Part shown: positions 6,836-16,502 of the stretch, in pieces | Layout: each line of letters begins with the position of its first letter | Position numbering within the stretch: the stretch's first letter is position 1 | Assembly (NCBI RefSeq): GCF_003797945.1 | Contig: NZ_RKKU01000005.1 | Coordinates: 62,001 to 126,000, forward strand | Direction of reading: 5' to 3' | Source of the DNA: Pseudomonas neustonica | GTDB taxonomy: Bacteria > Pseudomonadota > Gammaproteobacteria > Pseudomonadales > Pseudomonadaceae | Length of the DNA stretch: 64,000 nt | The notes under the pieces: model-generated | Told to the model about the DNA's origin: nothing | The model's database searches: none | Seen by the model: the letters and a program-made list of their open reading frames with translations, nothing else | Position numbers and translations under genes: made by a program

Positions 6836-9800
6836 TCAACGCGGCATCATCCTCACCCCATCGAGTTCAATGAGCGGTTGCGGCCGACCAAGATGATAGC
6901 CCTGCGCATAATCCACTCCCAGCTCGCGCAACTGCTGCATGATCGCTTCGCTCTCGACAAACTCCGCGACCGTTTCCAAGCCCATTTCATGGCCTATGGT
7001 ATTGATTGAGGCGACCATGGCGCGAGCGATCGGATCACTGGCGATATCCTTGATAAACACGCCATCTATTTTCAGGTAGTCCACCGGCAAGGTCTTGAGA
7101 TAGGCAAAGGAAGATAAACCCGAACCAAAGTCATCCAGCGCAAACATGCAACCGATGGCCTTGAGCTGCTGCATGAAACTAATAGCTTTACCCAGGTTGG
7201 CAATGGCACTGGTCTCGGTGATTTCAAAACAGAGGTTCTGCGGCGGTACCGCATGGCGCTCAATCGCCTCCAAAACAAAATCAAGAAAGCTCACTTCAAC
7301 CAGCGACGCCGCCGACAGGTTAATCGAGTAGTTGCCAATATCGCCGTTGTGCCGACGGTTGAAGTCGCCCATCCAGGCCAGAAAGTTACCTACAACCCAA
7401 CGATCAATCGCTGATGACAAATCATAGCGCTCGGCCGCGGGCATGAATGCCCCTGGCGGAATAACGCGGCCATCCTCACCGAGCATGCGCACCAGCACTT
7501 CATAGCTCGGCTTGTTCTGTTGCCGGCTGATCGCATGGATGGGCTGCACATAGAGCCGCAGCAGGTCGGCATCCAGCGCCTGACGCAGGCGATTGACCCA
7601 GAGCATCTCACCACGACGCTCCAGCAGTTGCGCGTCGTCGGCCTGGTACAAATGAATACGATTACGCCCCGCCTCCTTGGCGGCGTAGCAGGCGCTATCT
7701 GCTGCACTGAGCAGCACATCGATGGTCGCCATCTGTTCTTCAATCGGCACTAGCCCAATACTGACGCCAACGGCGAAGGTTTTGTCCTGCCAGCTAAAAC
7801 GAAACTCCTCAACCAGGGCGCGCATGCCGTCCACAATCGGGATCGCCTGCTCCAACGAACAACCCGAAAGCAACAGACCAAACTCGTCACCGCCCAAGCG
7901 GGCCAGCACGTCGCTGTTGCGCACATGGGATTGAAACAGCTTGGCCAACTGGCGCAGCAGCTCGTCGCCGGCGGCATGGCCACAGGTGTCATTGACGATC
8001 TTGAACTGATCCAGATCCATGTAGCAGAGTACTTGCTCGCCGCGCTCAACGGGCGGCTTTGCCAGGGCCAGGGCAACCCGGCGCTCAAACTCCTTGCGGT
8101 TGGTCAGTCCGGTCAGCGTATCGTGCGCCGCCTGATGCGACAGCTCGCGCGCCAGCTGGCGATTGGCGGTGACATCTCGGAAGGTCAGTACGGCGCCGAT
8201 GATGTGCCCTTCGGCATCACGAATCGGCGCGACAGAGTCTTGAATTGTCACTTCGCTACCGTCACGGCGGCGTAGCTGGCACATGGTGCCTTCCTTTCTG
8301 GTCAGCGCCTGCCGGTAGCGCCGCAGCAACGCCGTCACTGGATTACCCAGACGCTCATCATTGAATTCATCGTACAGACAATAAACCTCATCCAGAGCGC
8401 GACCGGCAGCGTCTGCCTCACTCCAGCCAGTCAATGTCTGCGCCACCGGATTCAAGTAGCGCACTCGACCCTCCGGCCCGGTCGTGATCACGCCATCGCC
8501 GATTGAGGCCAGCGTCACTTGCGCCAGCATCTTTTCCTGAAATAGCTGCTGCTCAATGCGACGCCGCTCGGTGATGTCGCGGATCATGCAGGTATACACA
8601 TCCTCATCAAAAGCTCCGCGACTGACGGTCAGCTCAGCGACAAACTGATCATGCTCATTACGGCTGAACAGCACCTCGCTCATCAGCTCACTGCCCGCAG
8701 CCGGCTGCGGCATGCCCTGCCAGCTGCGATCTGCCACCAGGCGCCCCAGAGGCTGCCCAATCAAGGCGCCCGCTGGCATGCCAAACAGCCGCTCTGCGCC
8801 TGGATTACAGCTCGCCAGAACCCCGTCGCTGGTGCAGGTAATCACTCCATCGCGGATGTCGCGGATGATGCTCTGCGTCATACCTACCGCGCGGCGCAGT
8901 GCATGAATCACCTTGTTGTACTGCGCAGCAATCTGCCCTACCTCGGTAAAAGGCTCAACCGGCACATCGCGTTGCAGATCGCCTGCCTGCTGATGTGCGG
9001 CCATCGCTTCCAGCAGCTCAATCAGCTCGGTGCGCGCGCCATGCTCAGCGATATTCAGCCCCTTGCGCTCGGCCTCAGCGGTCACTCGCATGGGCCAGAA
9101 CCGGTTGATGCTGCGCAACAGAATCCAGGTCACACCAAAGGCCCAGACTGCGGCCACCAGCACGCCCTCCAGTTGTGCTACAAATTGCTCCCAGCGGCTC
9201 AAACCCGTGCCGATCAATGACAGATCGCCAAATAGCGCTACAGCCAGCGTACCCCAGACCCCGCTTGCAAGATGCACAGGAACGGCACCCACGGCGTCAT
9301 CAATACGCAAACGATTGAGCAGGCGGTCGGCCAGATACATTACCAGGGCGCCGCCCAAGCCGATCAGCACTGAGGCACCAGCATCCACCACATGCGCACC
9401 GGCAGTGATTGCCACCATGCCCGCAATCAACCCATTCAGCGGATAGACCGGGTCGACCAAGCGCCAGCGCCACCACGACAGAAGCATGCCACCCAAAGTG
9501 CCGGAAATCGCAGCGAGCACCGTATTGGCAATAATGCCGGGCACCCGCCCGTCAAACGCCAGCGTGCTGCCGCCGTTGAAACCAAACCAGCCGAACATCA
9601 GCATCAGAGCGCCAAGCATTGCCAGCGGCAAATTGGAGCCCGGCATGCTGCGGCCTTCGCGCTCCTGATCGTAGCGACCATGACGCGGACCAAGAATCAG
9701 GATCACCGCAAGCGCAATCCAGCCGCCAACACCGTGCACCACGGTAGAGCCGGCAAAATCGACAAAGCCGCGACCGGCCAGCCAGCCTTCACCGGCACTG

Positions 9801-10225
9801 AAGCTGCCACCCCAGGCCCAGTGGCCGAAGAACGGATAGATCAGACCGGCGGCGATGGCTGTGACCAGCAAATAGGCGGTAAAACGCATGCGCTCGGCCG
9901 CAGCGCCAGAGACAATGGTCGCGGCAGTGGTACAGAACATCGCTTGGAACAGGAAGAATGCCGCCTGCCAGGTATCATTGAAGGAGAGCATCACGAAGCC
10001 ACCACCAAATAGCCCGGTGGAGCTGGCACCAAACATCAGACTGAAACCGAACAGCCAGTAAAGAAAAACCGCTACGCCCAGGTCAGCCATGTTTTTGACC
10101 GCAACATTAATCGCGTTCTTGCTGCGGGTCAGGCCTGACTCCAGACAGAGAAAGCCAATCTGCATGTTGAATACCAGCCCGGCACACAGCACGAGCCATA
10201 ACACATCAATCATAGAGACGGGCAT
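6836..10225 (-). CDS. ammonium transporter-PAS-PAS-GGDEF-EAL fusion protein
   Basis: About 1129 residues from the ATG at 10225; a longer frame to 10393 exists, but its first 56 residues do not look like Amt and the ATG at 10225 begins an ordinary Amt N terminus. Residues 1-410 are an ammonium transporter: the GHWAWGG tryptophan, DFAGSTVVH (aspartate and first pore histidine), HLASGVWG (second pore histidine) and FNGGSTLAF are all present, so conduction is plausible. A HAMP-like linker (about 415-455) leads to two PAS domains (455-575, 580-700), a GGDEF domain with intact GGDEF and RxxD inhibitory site, and an EAL domain (about 885-1125) with EVLVR in place of EAL but intact DDFGSG, LKIDG and ETVAEF. 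It may couple ammonium availability to c-di-GMP turnover. Gene lies convergent to the kinase gene. Confidence 0.9.
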   Translation of the reverse strand: MPVSMIDVLWLVLCAGLVFNMQIGFLCLESGLTRSKNAINVAVKNMADLGVAVFLYWLFGFSLMFGASSTGLFGGGFVMLSFNDTWQAAFFLFQAMFCTTAATIVSGAAAERMRFTAYLLVTAIAAGLIYPFFGHWAWGGSFSAGEGWLAGRGFVDFAGSTVVHGVGGWIALAVILILGPRHGRYDQEREGRSMPGSNLPLAMLGALMLMFGWFGFNGGSTLAFDGRVPGIIANTVLAAISGTLGGMLLSWWRWRLVDPVYPLNGLIAGMVAITAGAHVVDAGASVLIGLGGALVMYLADRLLNRLRIDDAVGAVPVHLASGVWGTLAVALFGDLSLIGTGLSRWEQFVAQLEGVLVAAVWAFGVTWILLRSINRFWPMRVTAEAERKGLNIAEHGARTELIELLEAMAAHQQAGDLQRDVPVEPFTEVGQIAAQYNKVIHALRRAVGMTQSIIRDIRDGVITCTSDGVLASCNPGAERLFGMPAGALIGQPLGRLVADRSWQGMPQPAAGSELMSEVLFSRNEHDQFVAELTVSRGAFDEDVYTCMIRDITERRRIEQQLFQEKMLAQVTLASIGDGVITTGPEGRVRYLNPVAQTLTGWSEADAAGRALDEVYCLYDEFNDERLGNPVTALLRRYRQALTRKEGTMCQLRRRDGSEVTIQDSVAPIRDAEGHIIGAVLTFRDVTANRQLARELSHQAAHDTLTGLTNRKEFERRVALALAKPPVERGEQVLCYMDLDQFKIVNDTCGHAAGDELLRQLAKLFQSHVRNSDVLARLGGDEFGLLLSGCSLEQAIPIVDGMRALVEEFRFSWQDKTFAVGVSIGLVPIEEQMATIDVLLSAADSACYAAKEAGRNRIHLYQADDAQLLERRGEMLWVNRLRQALDADLLRLYVQPIHAISRQQNKPSYEVLVRMLGEDGRVIPPGAFMPAAERYDLSSAIDRWVVGNFLAWMGDFNRRHNGDIGNYSINLSAASLVEVSFLDFVLEAIERHAVPPQNLCFEITETSAIANLGKAISFMQQLKAIGCMFALDDFGSGLSSFAYLKTLPVDYLKIDGVFIKDIASDPIARAMVASINTIGHEMGLETVAEFVESEAIMQQLRELGVDYAQGYHLGRPQPLIELDGVRMMPR

Positions 10226-10470
10226 AGTCGATACCTGGTCCGCTTCGAAACTGGCACTTTGATAGCGCGCCGGTGATAGCAATGCCCTGTTATCGAGCAC
10301 GCGCAGCACAATAAACCGCGCTTGGCTCAGGACAGTGCAATCGATGCAGTTTTTGTACCAAAAGACGCCGAAACAACAGCAACTCGCAGGCATTATGCGG
10401 CAAGACGAAGAGAGGGATTAAAGCAGGAAAAGGATAATGCGGAGGAGAGAGCTTATATAAAGTCATCAAT

Positions 10471-10496
10471 CACCGGGCGACCGACGCCGCCCGGTG
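10471..10496 (-). terminator. hairpin after the CurA-type reductase gene
   Basis: A 9-bp stem (CACCGGGCG with its complement) around an 8-base loop, 19 bp beyond the stop of the leftward reductase gene. On the minus strand it is followed by an AT-rich stretch, not a clean T run, so it is a plausible but not certain terminator. Confidence 0.5.
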
Positions 10497-10515
10497 AATT
10501 CAACACTCAGGCAGA

Positions 10516-11538
10516 TCAGTCAGCGATGTGTACCAACTGCTTGCCGAAGTTCTTGCCGTTGAGCATGCCTTTGAACGCATCAACCGCGTTATCCAGACCT
10601 TCAGCTACGGTTTCGCTGTACTTCAGCTCACCGGACGCTACCTGACCAGCCAGCAGTGCGGTGATTTCCTGATGCTTATCCTGCCACTCGGTGACCAGGA
10701 AGAAGCGATGCTCAGGCTTGGGATCAAGGGCGCCAAAGATGTGGAAAGGTGTTTCTACCTTGCTCTGATCTTCAGCATTGTAGGCAGATACATAGCCGCA
10801 GATCGGCACGCGAGCACCGGGATTGATCAGTTTGGCAACCGCTTTGGCAACGTCGCCACCGACGTTCTCAAAATAGACATCGATGCCTTTCGGGCAGGCA
10901 GCAGCCAAATCGGCATCCAGATTACCGGCCTTGTAGTCAACGCAGGCATCAAAGCCCAGCTCTTCAACGACATAACGGCACTTCTCGGGGCCACCGGCAA
11001 TACCCACTACGTGGCAGCCTTGTTTCTTCGCCGTCTGCCCAACCACGGTACCCACTGGGCCGGAAGCCGCAGCCACTACAACGGTCTCGCCTGCCTTGGG
11101 CTTGCCCACGTACATCAGGCCGCAGTAACCGGTACGACCGGGCATACCGGCAACGCCAAGATACGTCTGCAGCGGCGCGCCCTGATCCTTGATCTTGTAG
11201 ACCATGGGAGCGTCGCCAGGAATGATGCAGTACTCCTGCCAGCCTGAATAGACGGTGACCACATCGCCAACGCTGTAGTTGTCAGACTTGCTTTCAATAA
11301 CACGGCCAATGCTTTCACCGACGATAGGTGCACCGATTTCGATCGGGTCCATATAGCCTTTGCTGTCATTCATGCGGGGGCGCATGTAGGGGTCCAGCGA
11401 CAGCCACAGGGTTTGCAGCAGCACTTCGCCGTCTTTCAGCGCACGTACCGGCTCTTCTTTAATGACCAGATCGCCATCTTTGATTTCGCCCTGCGGGCGC
11501 TGGTTGAGAACCACTTTACGATTTGTATGGGCAGACAT
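10516..11538 (-). CDS. NADP-dependent zinc-independent MDR oxidoreductase (CurA/PtgR type)
   Basis: A 340-residue medium-chain dehydrogenase/reductase. The N-terminal part has WLSLDPYMRPRM, a motif typical of the zinc-independent CurA, leukotriene B4 dehydrogenase and prostaglandin reductase group. The Rossmann motif is AASGPVGTVVGQ at about residue 155. No zinc-ligand cysteines of the alcohol dehydrogenase type are visible. The family reduces the double bond of alpha,beta-unsaturated ketones and aldehydes with NADPH; E. coli CurA acts on curcumin. Length is standard. It is monocistronic. Confidence 0.88.
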   Translation of the reverse strand: MSAHTNRKVVLNQRPQGEIKDGDLVIKEEPVRALKDGEVLLQTLWLSLDPYMRPRMNDSKGYMDPIEIGAPIVGESIGRVIESKSDNYSVGDVVTVYSGWQEYCIIPGDAPMVYKIKDQGAPLQTYLGVAGMPGRTGYCGLMYVGKPKAGETVVVAAASGPVGTVVGQTAKKQGCHVVGIAGGPEKCRYVVEELGFDACVDYKAGNLDADLAAACPKGIDVYFENVGGDVAKAVAKLINPGARVPICGYVSAYNAEDQSKVETPFHIFGALDPKPEHRFFLVTEWQDKHQEITALLAGQVASGELKYSETVAEGLDNAVDAFKGMLNGKNFGKQLVHIAD

Positions 11539-11680
11539 GATTGCCTCTCGCTATCAGGTGTATGGGCGGCCAGATTGCCGCGAACTCGCCGATCATAAAC
11601 CAGCAAGGCGGCAAGTCATGCCCCTTGGCCGCACTATTCATCGCACTGATTGGTCGCCAATTGGCAGGCCGAAACGCCGG

Positions 11681-12766
11681 CTAGTCAATATCGCTGAGCG
11701 ACAAGCCTCCGCCGTTACTGATCACACGATCACGGCCATAAGCTTTGCCACGATACAGGCGCTGGTCGGCACAGCGGTAAAGCGCCTCCGGATCAGTACC
11801 ATCTACCGGCCACTGAGCCACACCAAAGGTAGCAGATAAAGGAATGCACTTGCCGTTCACCTCAAGAGGCGTATCTGCGAGCTGCTGACGCAGATCCTCA
11901 ACCAAAGTCGCGCCGGCCTCAACCTCGGTATTCAGCAACAGCAGCCCAAACTCCTCACCACCCAGGCGGCCAATATAATCCGTTACGCGCAGCCGCCGCT
12001 GTAACACCCGGCAGAGGTGTTGCAACGCACTATCACCCACCTGATGGCCCCAGCAATCGTTTACCTGTTTAAAGTGGTCAACATCCAGCAATACCAAACA
12101 AAATGGCTGGTGGCTGCGCGCGGCCCGCTGCGCAGTATCCAAAAACAACATCTGAAAACGTCCGCGATTGAGCACGCCGGTTAACGCATCGGTCTCGGCA
12201 ACGCGCTCCAACGCCCGCTGCGCGGCCGCCCGCCTTGACTCGTATATATGCACAAAAAGCATCAATACCACGCCGCAGAGCATGGCATTACCCAAATCAA
12301 TCAAGCCGGTGGCACTGCGCACCTCGGCAAAGCGCCAGACATAAAGCAGCGCGGCGAGCAGAATAAAAGGGGTCGCCAGGAGAAAGCCGCCGACCCGTCC
12401 CAGCAACAGGTACGACAAGACCGGCACCATGTAGATCCAGACAAAAGCCGTCTGCGACGCATTAGGCATTACCATGATATAGAGCAGAAAGCAGAAGGTC
12501 GGCAGCAGGAAAACATATATCCAGGGTGTGAGATTGCGCACTTGCGCCAGCTTCCAGCAACCCCAGAACAACAACAGCCCGGCGGCGAGTTCGCCCGTTG
12601 CCAGCAGCAGATTATGATTACTCAACTGCAATACGGCGAAGCCACACAGAATGAGCCCGGTGGCCAAAAACACCAGACGCAAAAGCACCCGCTGATCTGA
12701 GTCTTCCAGCGCAAAACGGGCGGATGAGGATAGGTCCCTATCCTGTCGCTTGAATTTGTTCGGCAT
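11681..12766 (-). CDS. membrane-bound diguanylate cyclase (GGEEF)
   Basis: A 361-residue protein read from the ATG at 12766, chosen because GAGGGA lies just upstream; an earlier in-frame TTG has no such site. The N-terminal part (about residues 25-185) holds around six hydrophobic helices with short loops. The C-terminal GGDEF domain begins near ETDALTGVLNRG (about 195) and has the active-site motif GGEEF and an upstream RVTD, which fits the RxxD product-inhibition site. It should make c-di-GMP in response to a membrane or small-molecule cue. No partner gene adjoins it. Confidence 0.88.
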   Translation of the reverse strand: MPNKFKRQDRDLSSSARFALEDSDQRVLLRLVFLATGLILCGFAVLQLSNHNLLLATGELAAGLLLFWGCWKLAQVRNLTPWIYVFLLPTFCFLLYIMVMPNASQTAFVWIYMVPVLSYLLLGRVGGFLLATPFILLAALLYVWRFAEVRSATGLIDLGNAMLCGVVLMLFVHIYESRRAAAQRALERVAETDALTGVLNRGRFQMLFLDTAQRAARSHQPFCLVLLDVDHFKQVNDCWGHQVGDSALQHLCRVLQRRLRVTDYIGRLGGEEFGLLLLNTEVEAGATLVEDLRQQLADTPLEVNGKCIPLSATFGVAQWPVDGTDPEALYRCADQRLYRGKAYGRDRVISNGGGLSLSDID

Positions 12767-12818
12767 TTCCCTCGCCTGCTTGTTATTCAACCCACATAGT
12801 GTAGTGCCCGATGGTCAA

Positions 12819-13361
12819 CTAACCAGCCCAAACCTCGAGCAAATGCTGGTCCTTGAGTCGAACATAATTGTCGGCAGAATAGCTGAAGAAGGCTTTTTCC
12901 TTATCAGTCAGCGCTCGTACTTGCCGCGCCGGGCTGCCCATATACAGATAACCACTTGCCAGCGTGCGATTGGCTGGCACCAGGCTACCGGCACCAAGAA
13001 TCACTTCGTCTTCCACGATGGCACCATCCATAACGATGCTGCCCATGCCGATCAACACCCTGTTGCCAATGGTGCAGCCATGCAACAGAACCTTGTGCCC
13101 AACGGTGACCTCATCACCTATTATCAGTGGATAGCCATCCGGGTTAAAAGGTCCGGCGTGGGTAATATGCAGTACGCTGCCATCCTGAATGCTGGTGCGC
13201 GAGCCAATGCGAATATGCAGCATATCGCCGCGAATCACCGTCGCCGGCCAAACCGAGCAATCATTACCCAGCACCACATCCCCCAGAACCACAGCCGACG
13301 GATCGACAAATACGCCCTGACCGAGTTGTGGAATCTTGCCGCCAAAGGGTCTTACATTCAT
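12819..13361 (-). CDS. gamma-class carbonic anhydrase family protein
   Basis: A 180-residue left-handed beta-helix protein with hexapeptide repeats (for example VVLGDVVLGNDCSVWPATVIRG split over several turns). Metal-ligand histidines are visible in HITHAG and VGHKVLLHG. The start at 13361 is preferred over one at 13478 because GAGGTAG lies just upstream and the protein then begins like its relatives. Members include YrdA/PaaY and true gamma carbonic anhydrases; activity cannot be read from sequence. It is transcribed away from prlC, with a 174-bp divergent region between them. Confidence 0.87.
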   Translation of the reverse strand: MNVRPFGGKIPQLGQGVFVDPSAVVLGDVVLGNDCSVWPATVIRGDMLHIRIGSRTSIQDGSVLHITHAGPFNPDGYPLIIGDEVTVGHKVLLHGCTIGNRVLIGMGSIVMDGAIVEDEVILGAGSLVPANRTLASGYLYMGSPARQVRALTDKEKAFFSYSADNYVRLKDQHLLEVWAG

Positions 13362-13535
13362 GCTGGCTACCTCGTTTGCCGGGTCGCGTTCAGTCACTTG
13401 CCTTGAAATGAAAGAACGCAGCCCATAGATCAATGTAAAGACAGGCTCGACCGACCATTGAGTCGCATCGTCCTGCACCGATATTCAATATGATGGCGGT
13501 CGAACGCCATCACTGTCCAATTCAGGAAGCTATCC

Positions 13536-15581
13536 ATGTCCAACCCGCTACTGCAACCTTATGACCTGCCGCCGTTCAGCGCGATACGCGCCGAGCACGT
13601 CAAGCCTGCTATCGAGCAGATCCTGGCTGACAGCCGCAACCAGGTGCAGGCGCTACTGGCAGCACCGCCGGCCCAGTGGACCTGGTCCAACCTGATTGAA
13701 CCACTGGACGACATGGGCGAAAAACTCTCGCGCGCCTGGTCACCGGTCAGCCATCTGAACGCGGTAATGAACAGCCCGGAGCTGCGTGAAGCCTATGAAA
13801 GCTGCCTGCCGCTGCTCAGTCAGTACTACACCGAGCTGGGACAAAATCAGGCGCTGTTCGAGGCATATCAGCAACTCGCCAACAGTGCTCAATTCGCCAC
13901 CCTGGACAAAGCCCAGCAAACCATCATCGAGCACGCGCTGCGCGACTTCCGCCTATCCGGCATCGCACTGCCGCCCGAGCAGCAAAAGCGCTACGGCGAG
14001 CTACAGATGCGCCTGTCCGAATTGCAAAGCACCTTCTCCAACCAGGTTCTGGACGCCACCCAAGCCTGGACCAAGCAGATAAGCGACGCGGCGCAACTAG
14101 ATGGTCTACCCGATTCCGCTCTAGAGCAGGCCAAGCAGGCGGCCGAAGCACGGGAACTGGACGGCTGGTTGATCACGCTCGACTTTCCCAGCTTTTACGC
14201 GGTAATGACCTACGCAACCGATCGTGCCCTGCGCGAAGAGGTCTATACCGCGTATTGCACCCGTGCATCGGATCAAGGCCCGAACGCCGGAAAACTGGAT
14301 AACGGCCCTATCATCGACGAAATACTGACCTTGCGCCAGGAGCTGGCCGAGCTACTGGGGTTTGCCAATTACGCTGAGCTCTCGCTGGCAACCAAGATGG
14401 CCGACAGCACCGACCAGGTACTGGGCTTTCTGCGCGACCTGGGGCAACGCAGCAAAAGCTACGCAGAAGAAGACCTGTCAGCCCTGCGTGCCTTTGCCGC
14501 GGAGCAAGGCTGCAGCGATCTCCAGCCCTGGGATCTAGGCCACTACAGCGAAAAGCTGCTGCAACATCGCTATGCCATTTCGCAGGAAGTACTGCGTCCC
14601 TATTTCCCGGTCAACACCGTGATCAAGGGCATGTTTGGCATAGTACAAAAGCTGTACGGCATTGAACTGCGCGAGGTCGAACAGTTCGAGCGCTGGCACG
14701 CTGATGCGCGTCTGTTTGAAGTCAGCGAAAACGGCGAAGTCATTGGTCGCTTCTTTCTTGATCTCTACGCCCGCTCGCACAAGCGCGGCGGTGCCTGGAT
14801 GGACGGGTGCCGCGACCGGCGTCTACTCCCCAGCGGCGAGCTGCAACGCCCCATCGCCTATCTGGTGTGCAACTTCACACCGCCCGGCAGCGGCGGCAAG
14901 CCCGCTCTGCTGACCCACGACGAGGTCACCACCCTGTTCCACGAATTCGGCCATGGCCTGCATCACTTGCTGACTCGGGTTGACTATGCGTCTGCCAGTG
15001 GCATCAATGGCGTCGCCTGGGATGCCGTAGAATTGCCCAGTCAGTTCATGGAAAACTGGTGCTGGGAGCCGGAAGGTCTGGCACTTATCTCCGGGCACTT
15101 CCAGACGGGCGAACCACTGCCACAAGAGCTGCTCGACAAGATGCTGGCTGCCAAGAACTTCCAGTCCGGCATGGGTATGCTGCGCCAAGTGGAGCTCTCA
15201 CTCTTTGACTTTGAGCTGCACGTGCGCGAAAACCCCGAACTCAGCGCTCAGCAAGTACTGGATAAAGTGCGTGACGAAACCTCGGTGCTGCGTGCACCTG
15301 CATTCAATCGCTTCCAGAATGGCTTCAGTCATATTTTTGCGGGTGGCTACGCCGCCGGGTACTACAGCTACAAGTGGGCTGAAGTACTTTCCTCTGATGC
15401 TTTCTCACGCTTTGAAGAGGAAGGTGTGCTGAATGAGAAAACCGGGCGTGCCTTCCGCGACAATATTCTTGCGCGTGGCGGCAGCGAAGAGCCGATGGCG
15501 CTCTTTGTGGCCTTCCGTGGTCGTGAGCCCTCGATTGACCCACTGCTGCGTCACCTTGGCTTATCCGGGGAAGCAGCATGA
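13536..15581 (+). CDS. prlC: oligopeptidase A (M3 metallopeptidase)
   Basis: A 681-residue cytosolic zinc peptidase. The zinc motif HEFGH is at about residue 470, with the third glutamate ligand downstream in WDAVELPSQFMENW. Length and the N-terminal MSNPLLQPYDLPPF match oligopeptidase A, which degrades signal peptides and short peptides after proteolysis. The gene ends in an ATGA overlap with the next gene, a YheV-like zinc-ribbon protein, an arrangement conserved in pseudomonads. Confidence 0.96.
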   Translation: MSNPLLQPYDLPPFSAIRAEHVKPAIEQILADSRNQVQALLAAPPAQWTWSNLIEPLDDMGEKLSRAWSPVSHLNAVMNSPELREAYESCLPLLSQYYTELGQNQALFEAYQQLANSAQFATLDKAQQTIIEHALRDFRLSGIALPPEQQKRYGELQMRLSELQSTFSNQVLDATQAWTKQISDAAQLDGLPDSALEQAKQAAEARELDGWLITLDFPSFYAVMTYATDRALREEVYTAYCTRASDQGPNAGKLDNGPIIDEILTLRQELAELLGFANYAELSLATKMADSTDQVLGFLRDLGQRSKSYAEEDLSALRAFAAEQGCSDLQPWDLGHYSEKLLQHRYAISQEVLRPYFPVNTVIKGMFGIVQKLYGIELREVEQFERWHADARLFEVSENGEVIGRFFLDLYARSHKRGGAWMDGCRDRRLLPSGELQRPIAYLVCNFTPPGSGGKPALLTHDEVTTLFHEFGHGLHHLLTRVDYASASGINGVAWDAVELPSQFMENWCWEPEGLALISGHFQTGEPLPQELLDKMLAAKNFQSGMGMLRQVELSLFDFELHVRENPELSAQQVLDKVRDETSVLRAPAFNRFQNGFSHIFAGGYAAGYYSYKWAEVLSSDAFSRFEEEGVLNEKTGRAFRDNILARGGSEEPMALFVAFRGREPSIDPLLRHLGLSGEAA

Positions 15582-15844
15582 ACCAGCCGGTAAAACGCTT
15601 CATCGCCGGGGCAGTGTGCCCGGCCTGTAGCACCATGGATACGATTCGGATGTTTGACGTGGACGGCGTGCCGCACCGAGACTGCGTTGAGTGCGGCTAC
15701 GCCGATACGCTCGATGAGCGTGGCAATGCAGTGCCAAGCGAGCTGACAACAAGGGTCAACGCAGCCAAACCCAAGCCCGCTAAACCGACCACTCAGACCG
15801 TGCAGTTCTTCCCCAACCCCAGGCTGAAGAAGAAGCCCGAATAG
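15578..15844 (+). CDS. YheV-family zinc-ribbon protein (DUF2387)
   Basis: An 88-residue protein overlapping the end of prlC by 4 bp. Two cysteine pairs, CPAC (residues 14-17) and CVEC (about 37-40), form a probable zinc ribbon. The C terminus is basic and proline-rich, ending FFPNPRLKKKPE. YheV relatives are uncharacterised, but their constant position behind prlC suggests a linked role in peptide turnover; that is inference from context. Confidence 0.85.
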   Translation: MNQPVKRFIAGAVCPACSTMDTIRMFDVDGVPHRDCVECGYADTLDERGNAVPSELTTRVNAAKPKPAKPTTQTVQFFPNPRLKKKPE

Positions 15845-15851
15845 TCCTCAA

Positions 15852-15873
15852 CGGTGCCGCCTAGGCGGCACCG
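15852..15873. terminator. palindrome between yheV-like and the convergent unknown gene
   Basis: A perfect 22-bp palindrome (11-bp half CGGTGCCGCCT) just after the YheV-like stop. It contains the stop codon of the opposing gene. No T run follows on either strand, so it would act at most as a weak bidirectional terminator. Confidence 0.45.
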
Positions 15874-16502
15874 CGCCAGGCTATATCAACCCCCAATTGC
15901 TCGCTCATGCAGGGCCACTGGTGCCAGATTGCACTATTGGCCCCTTCTTGTTGCGCAAGGTAAGCCTGGAAGCTCTCCGAGCTGAAGGCGTCCTCCGGAA
16001 ACAGGCCTGCTACCGCCGCATCAACTGCGGCATCCAACTGGTTGGCAAAGTCATCTCCCAACAATTGATGCACGATCAAATTGGCCTTGGTGGTGTCCAT
16101 CGGAATCAACGCTTCGCCGCCGTGCGCCAGATAACGATCATTAACGTCCTCGACCAGGCGATGGGCCAGATAAGCTTCATCCAGCAGTGCCAACAGCCCT
16201 TGATGCTCTGCCGGCAAGTCCGGCGGCTGCAGAAAAAAGGCTTCTGCCACTTTGAGCACCGGCAGCAAACGGCTGCGCATACTCGCCAAATCAGCTACAG
16301 CAGCAGCAGCATCCAAAACATTGGGAACCTGCTCGACATAAGCCTGAACAAAGTTGAAAAGTGTCTCAACCCCGTCATCTTCCAGACGAATGGCCGGATG
16401 CAGCTGCGGCAATCGTTCAGCCAACCAGGCATGCAATCTTTGTTGCTTGGCCTCCTGACTTAGCGCCAGTTCAACCTGACGTTTCAACGCGGGTGTATTC
16501 AT
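15861..16502 (-). CDS. conserved-looking protein of unknown function
   Basis: A 213-residue, mostly helical, acidic, cytosolic protein without signal peptide or membrane segment. It begins MNTPALKRQVELALSQEA and has few landmarks beyond a stretch FNDR-like DVNDRYLAHGG (about 120). I do not recognise a family. It lies between the prlC pair and the cytochrome oxidase operon and is transcribed away from the latter, so it could share the divergent regulatory region 16503-16942. Coding potential is supported by length, normal codon use and absence of a competing frame. Confidence 0.7.
   Translation of the reverse strand: MNTPALKRQVELALSQEAKQQRLHAWLAERLPQLHPAIRLEDDGVETLFNFVQAYVEQVPNVLDAAAAVADLASMRSRLLPVLKVAEAFFLQPPDLPAEHQGLLALLDEAYLAHRLVEDVNDRYLAHGGEALIPMDTTKANLIVHQLLGDDFANQLDAAVDAAVAGLFPEDAFSSESFQAYLAQQEGANSAIWHQWPCMSEQLGVDIAWRGAA

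Noticed and set aside
6596..6873. Small plus frames of 65 and 77 codons after the kinase gene
   Set aside because: Overlapping Cys/Arg/Pro-rich frames typical of spurious calls in intergenic repeats; no start signals.
8651..9220. Plus-strand open frame of 189 codons inside the Amt fusion
   Set aside because: It is the reverse complement of a clearly coding GGDEF/PAS region with the usual antisense composition, no ribosome site and no family features.
9392..10012. Plus-strand open frame of 206 codons over the Amt domain
   Set aside because: Antisense shadow of the transporter gene; His/Arg/Gln-rich with no recognisable fold.
10226..10393. N-terminal extension of the Amt fusion by 56 residues
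   Set aside because: The extra residues include no helix typical of Amt and no ribosome site; the ATG at 10225 gives the normal family start.
12248..12700. Plus-strand open frame over the diguanylate cyclase membrane domain
   Set aside because: Antisense, Gln/Arg-rich, no start signal; the minus strand gene is certain.
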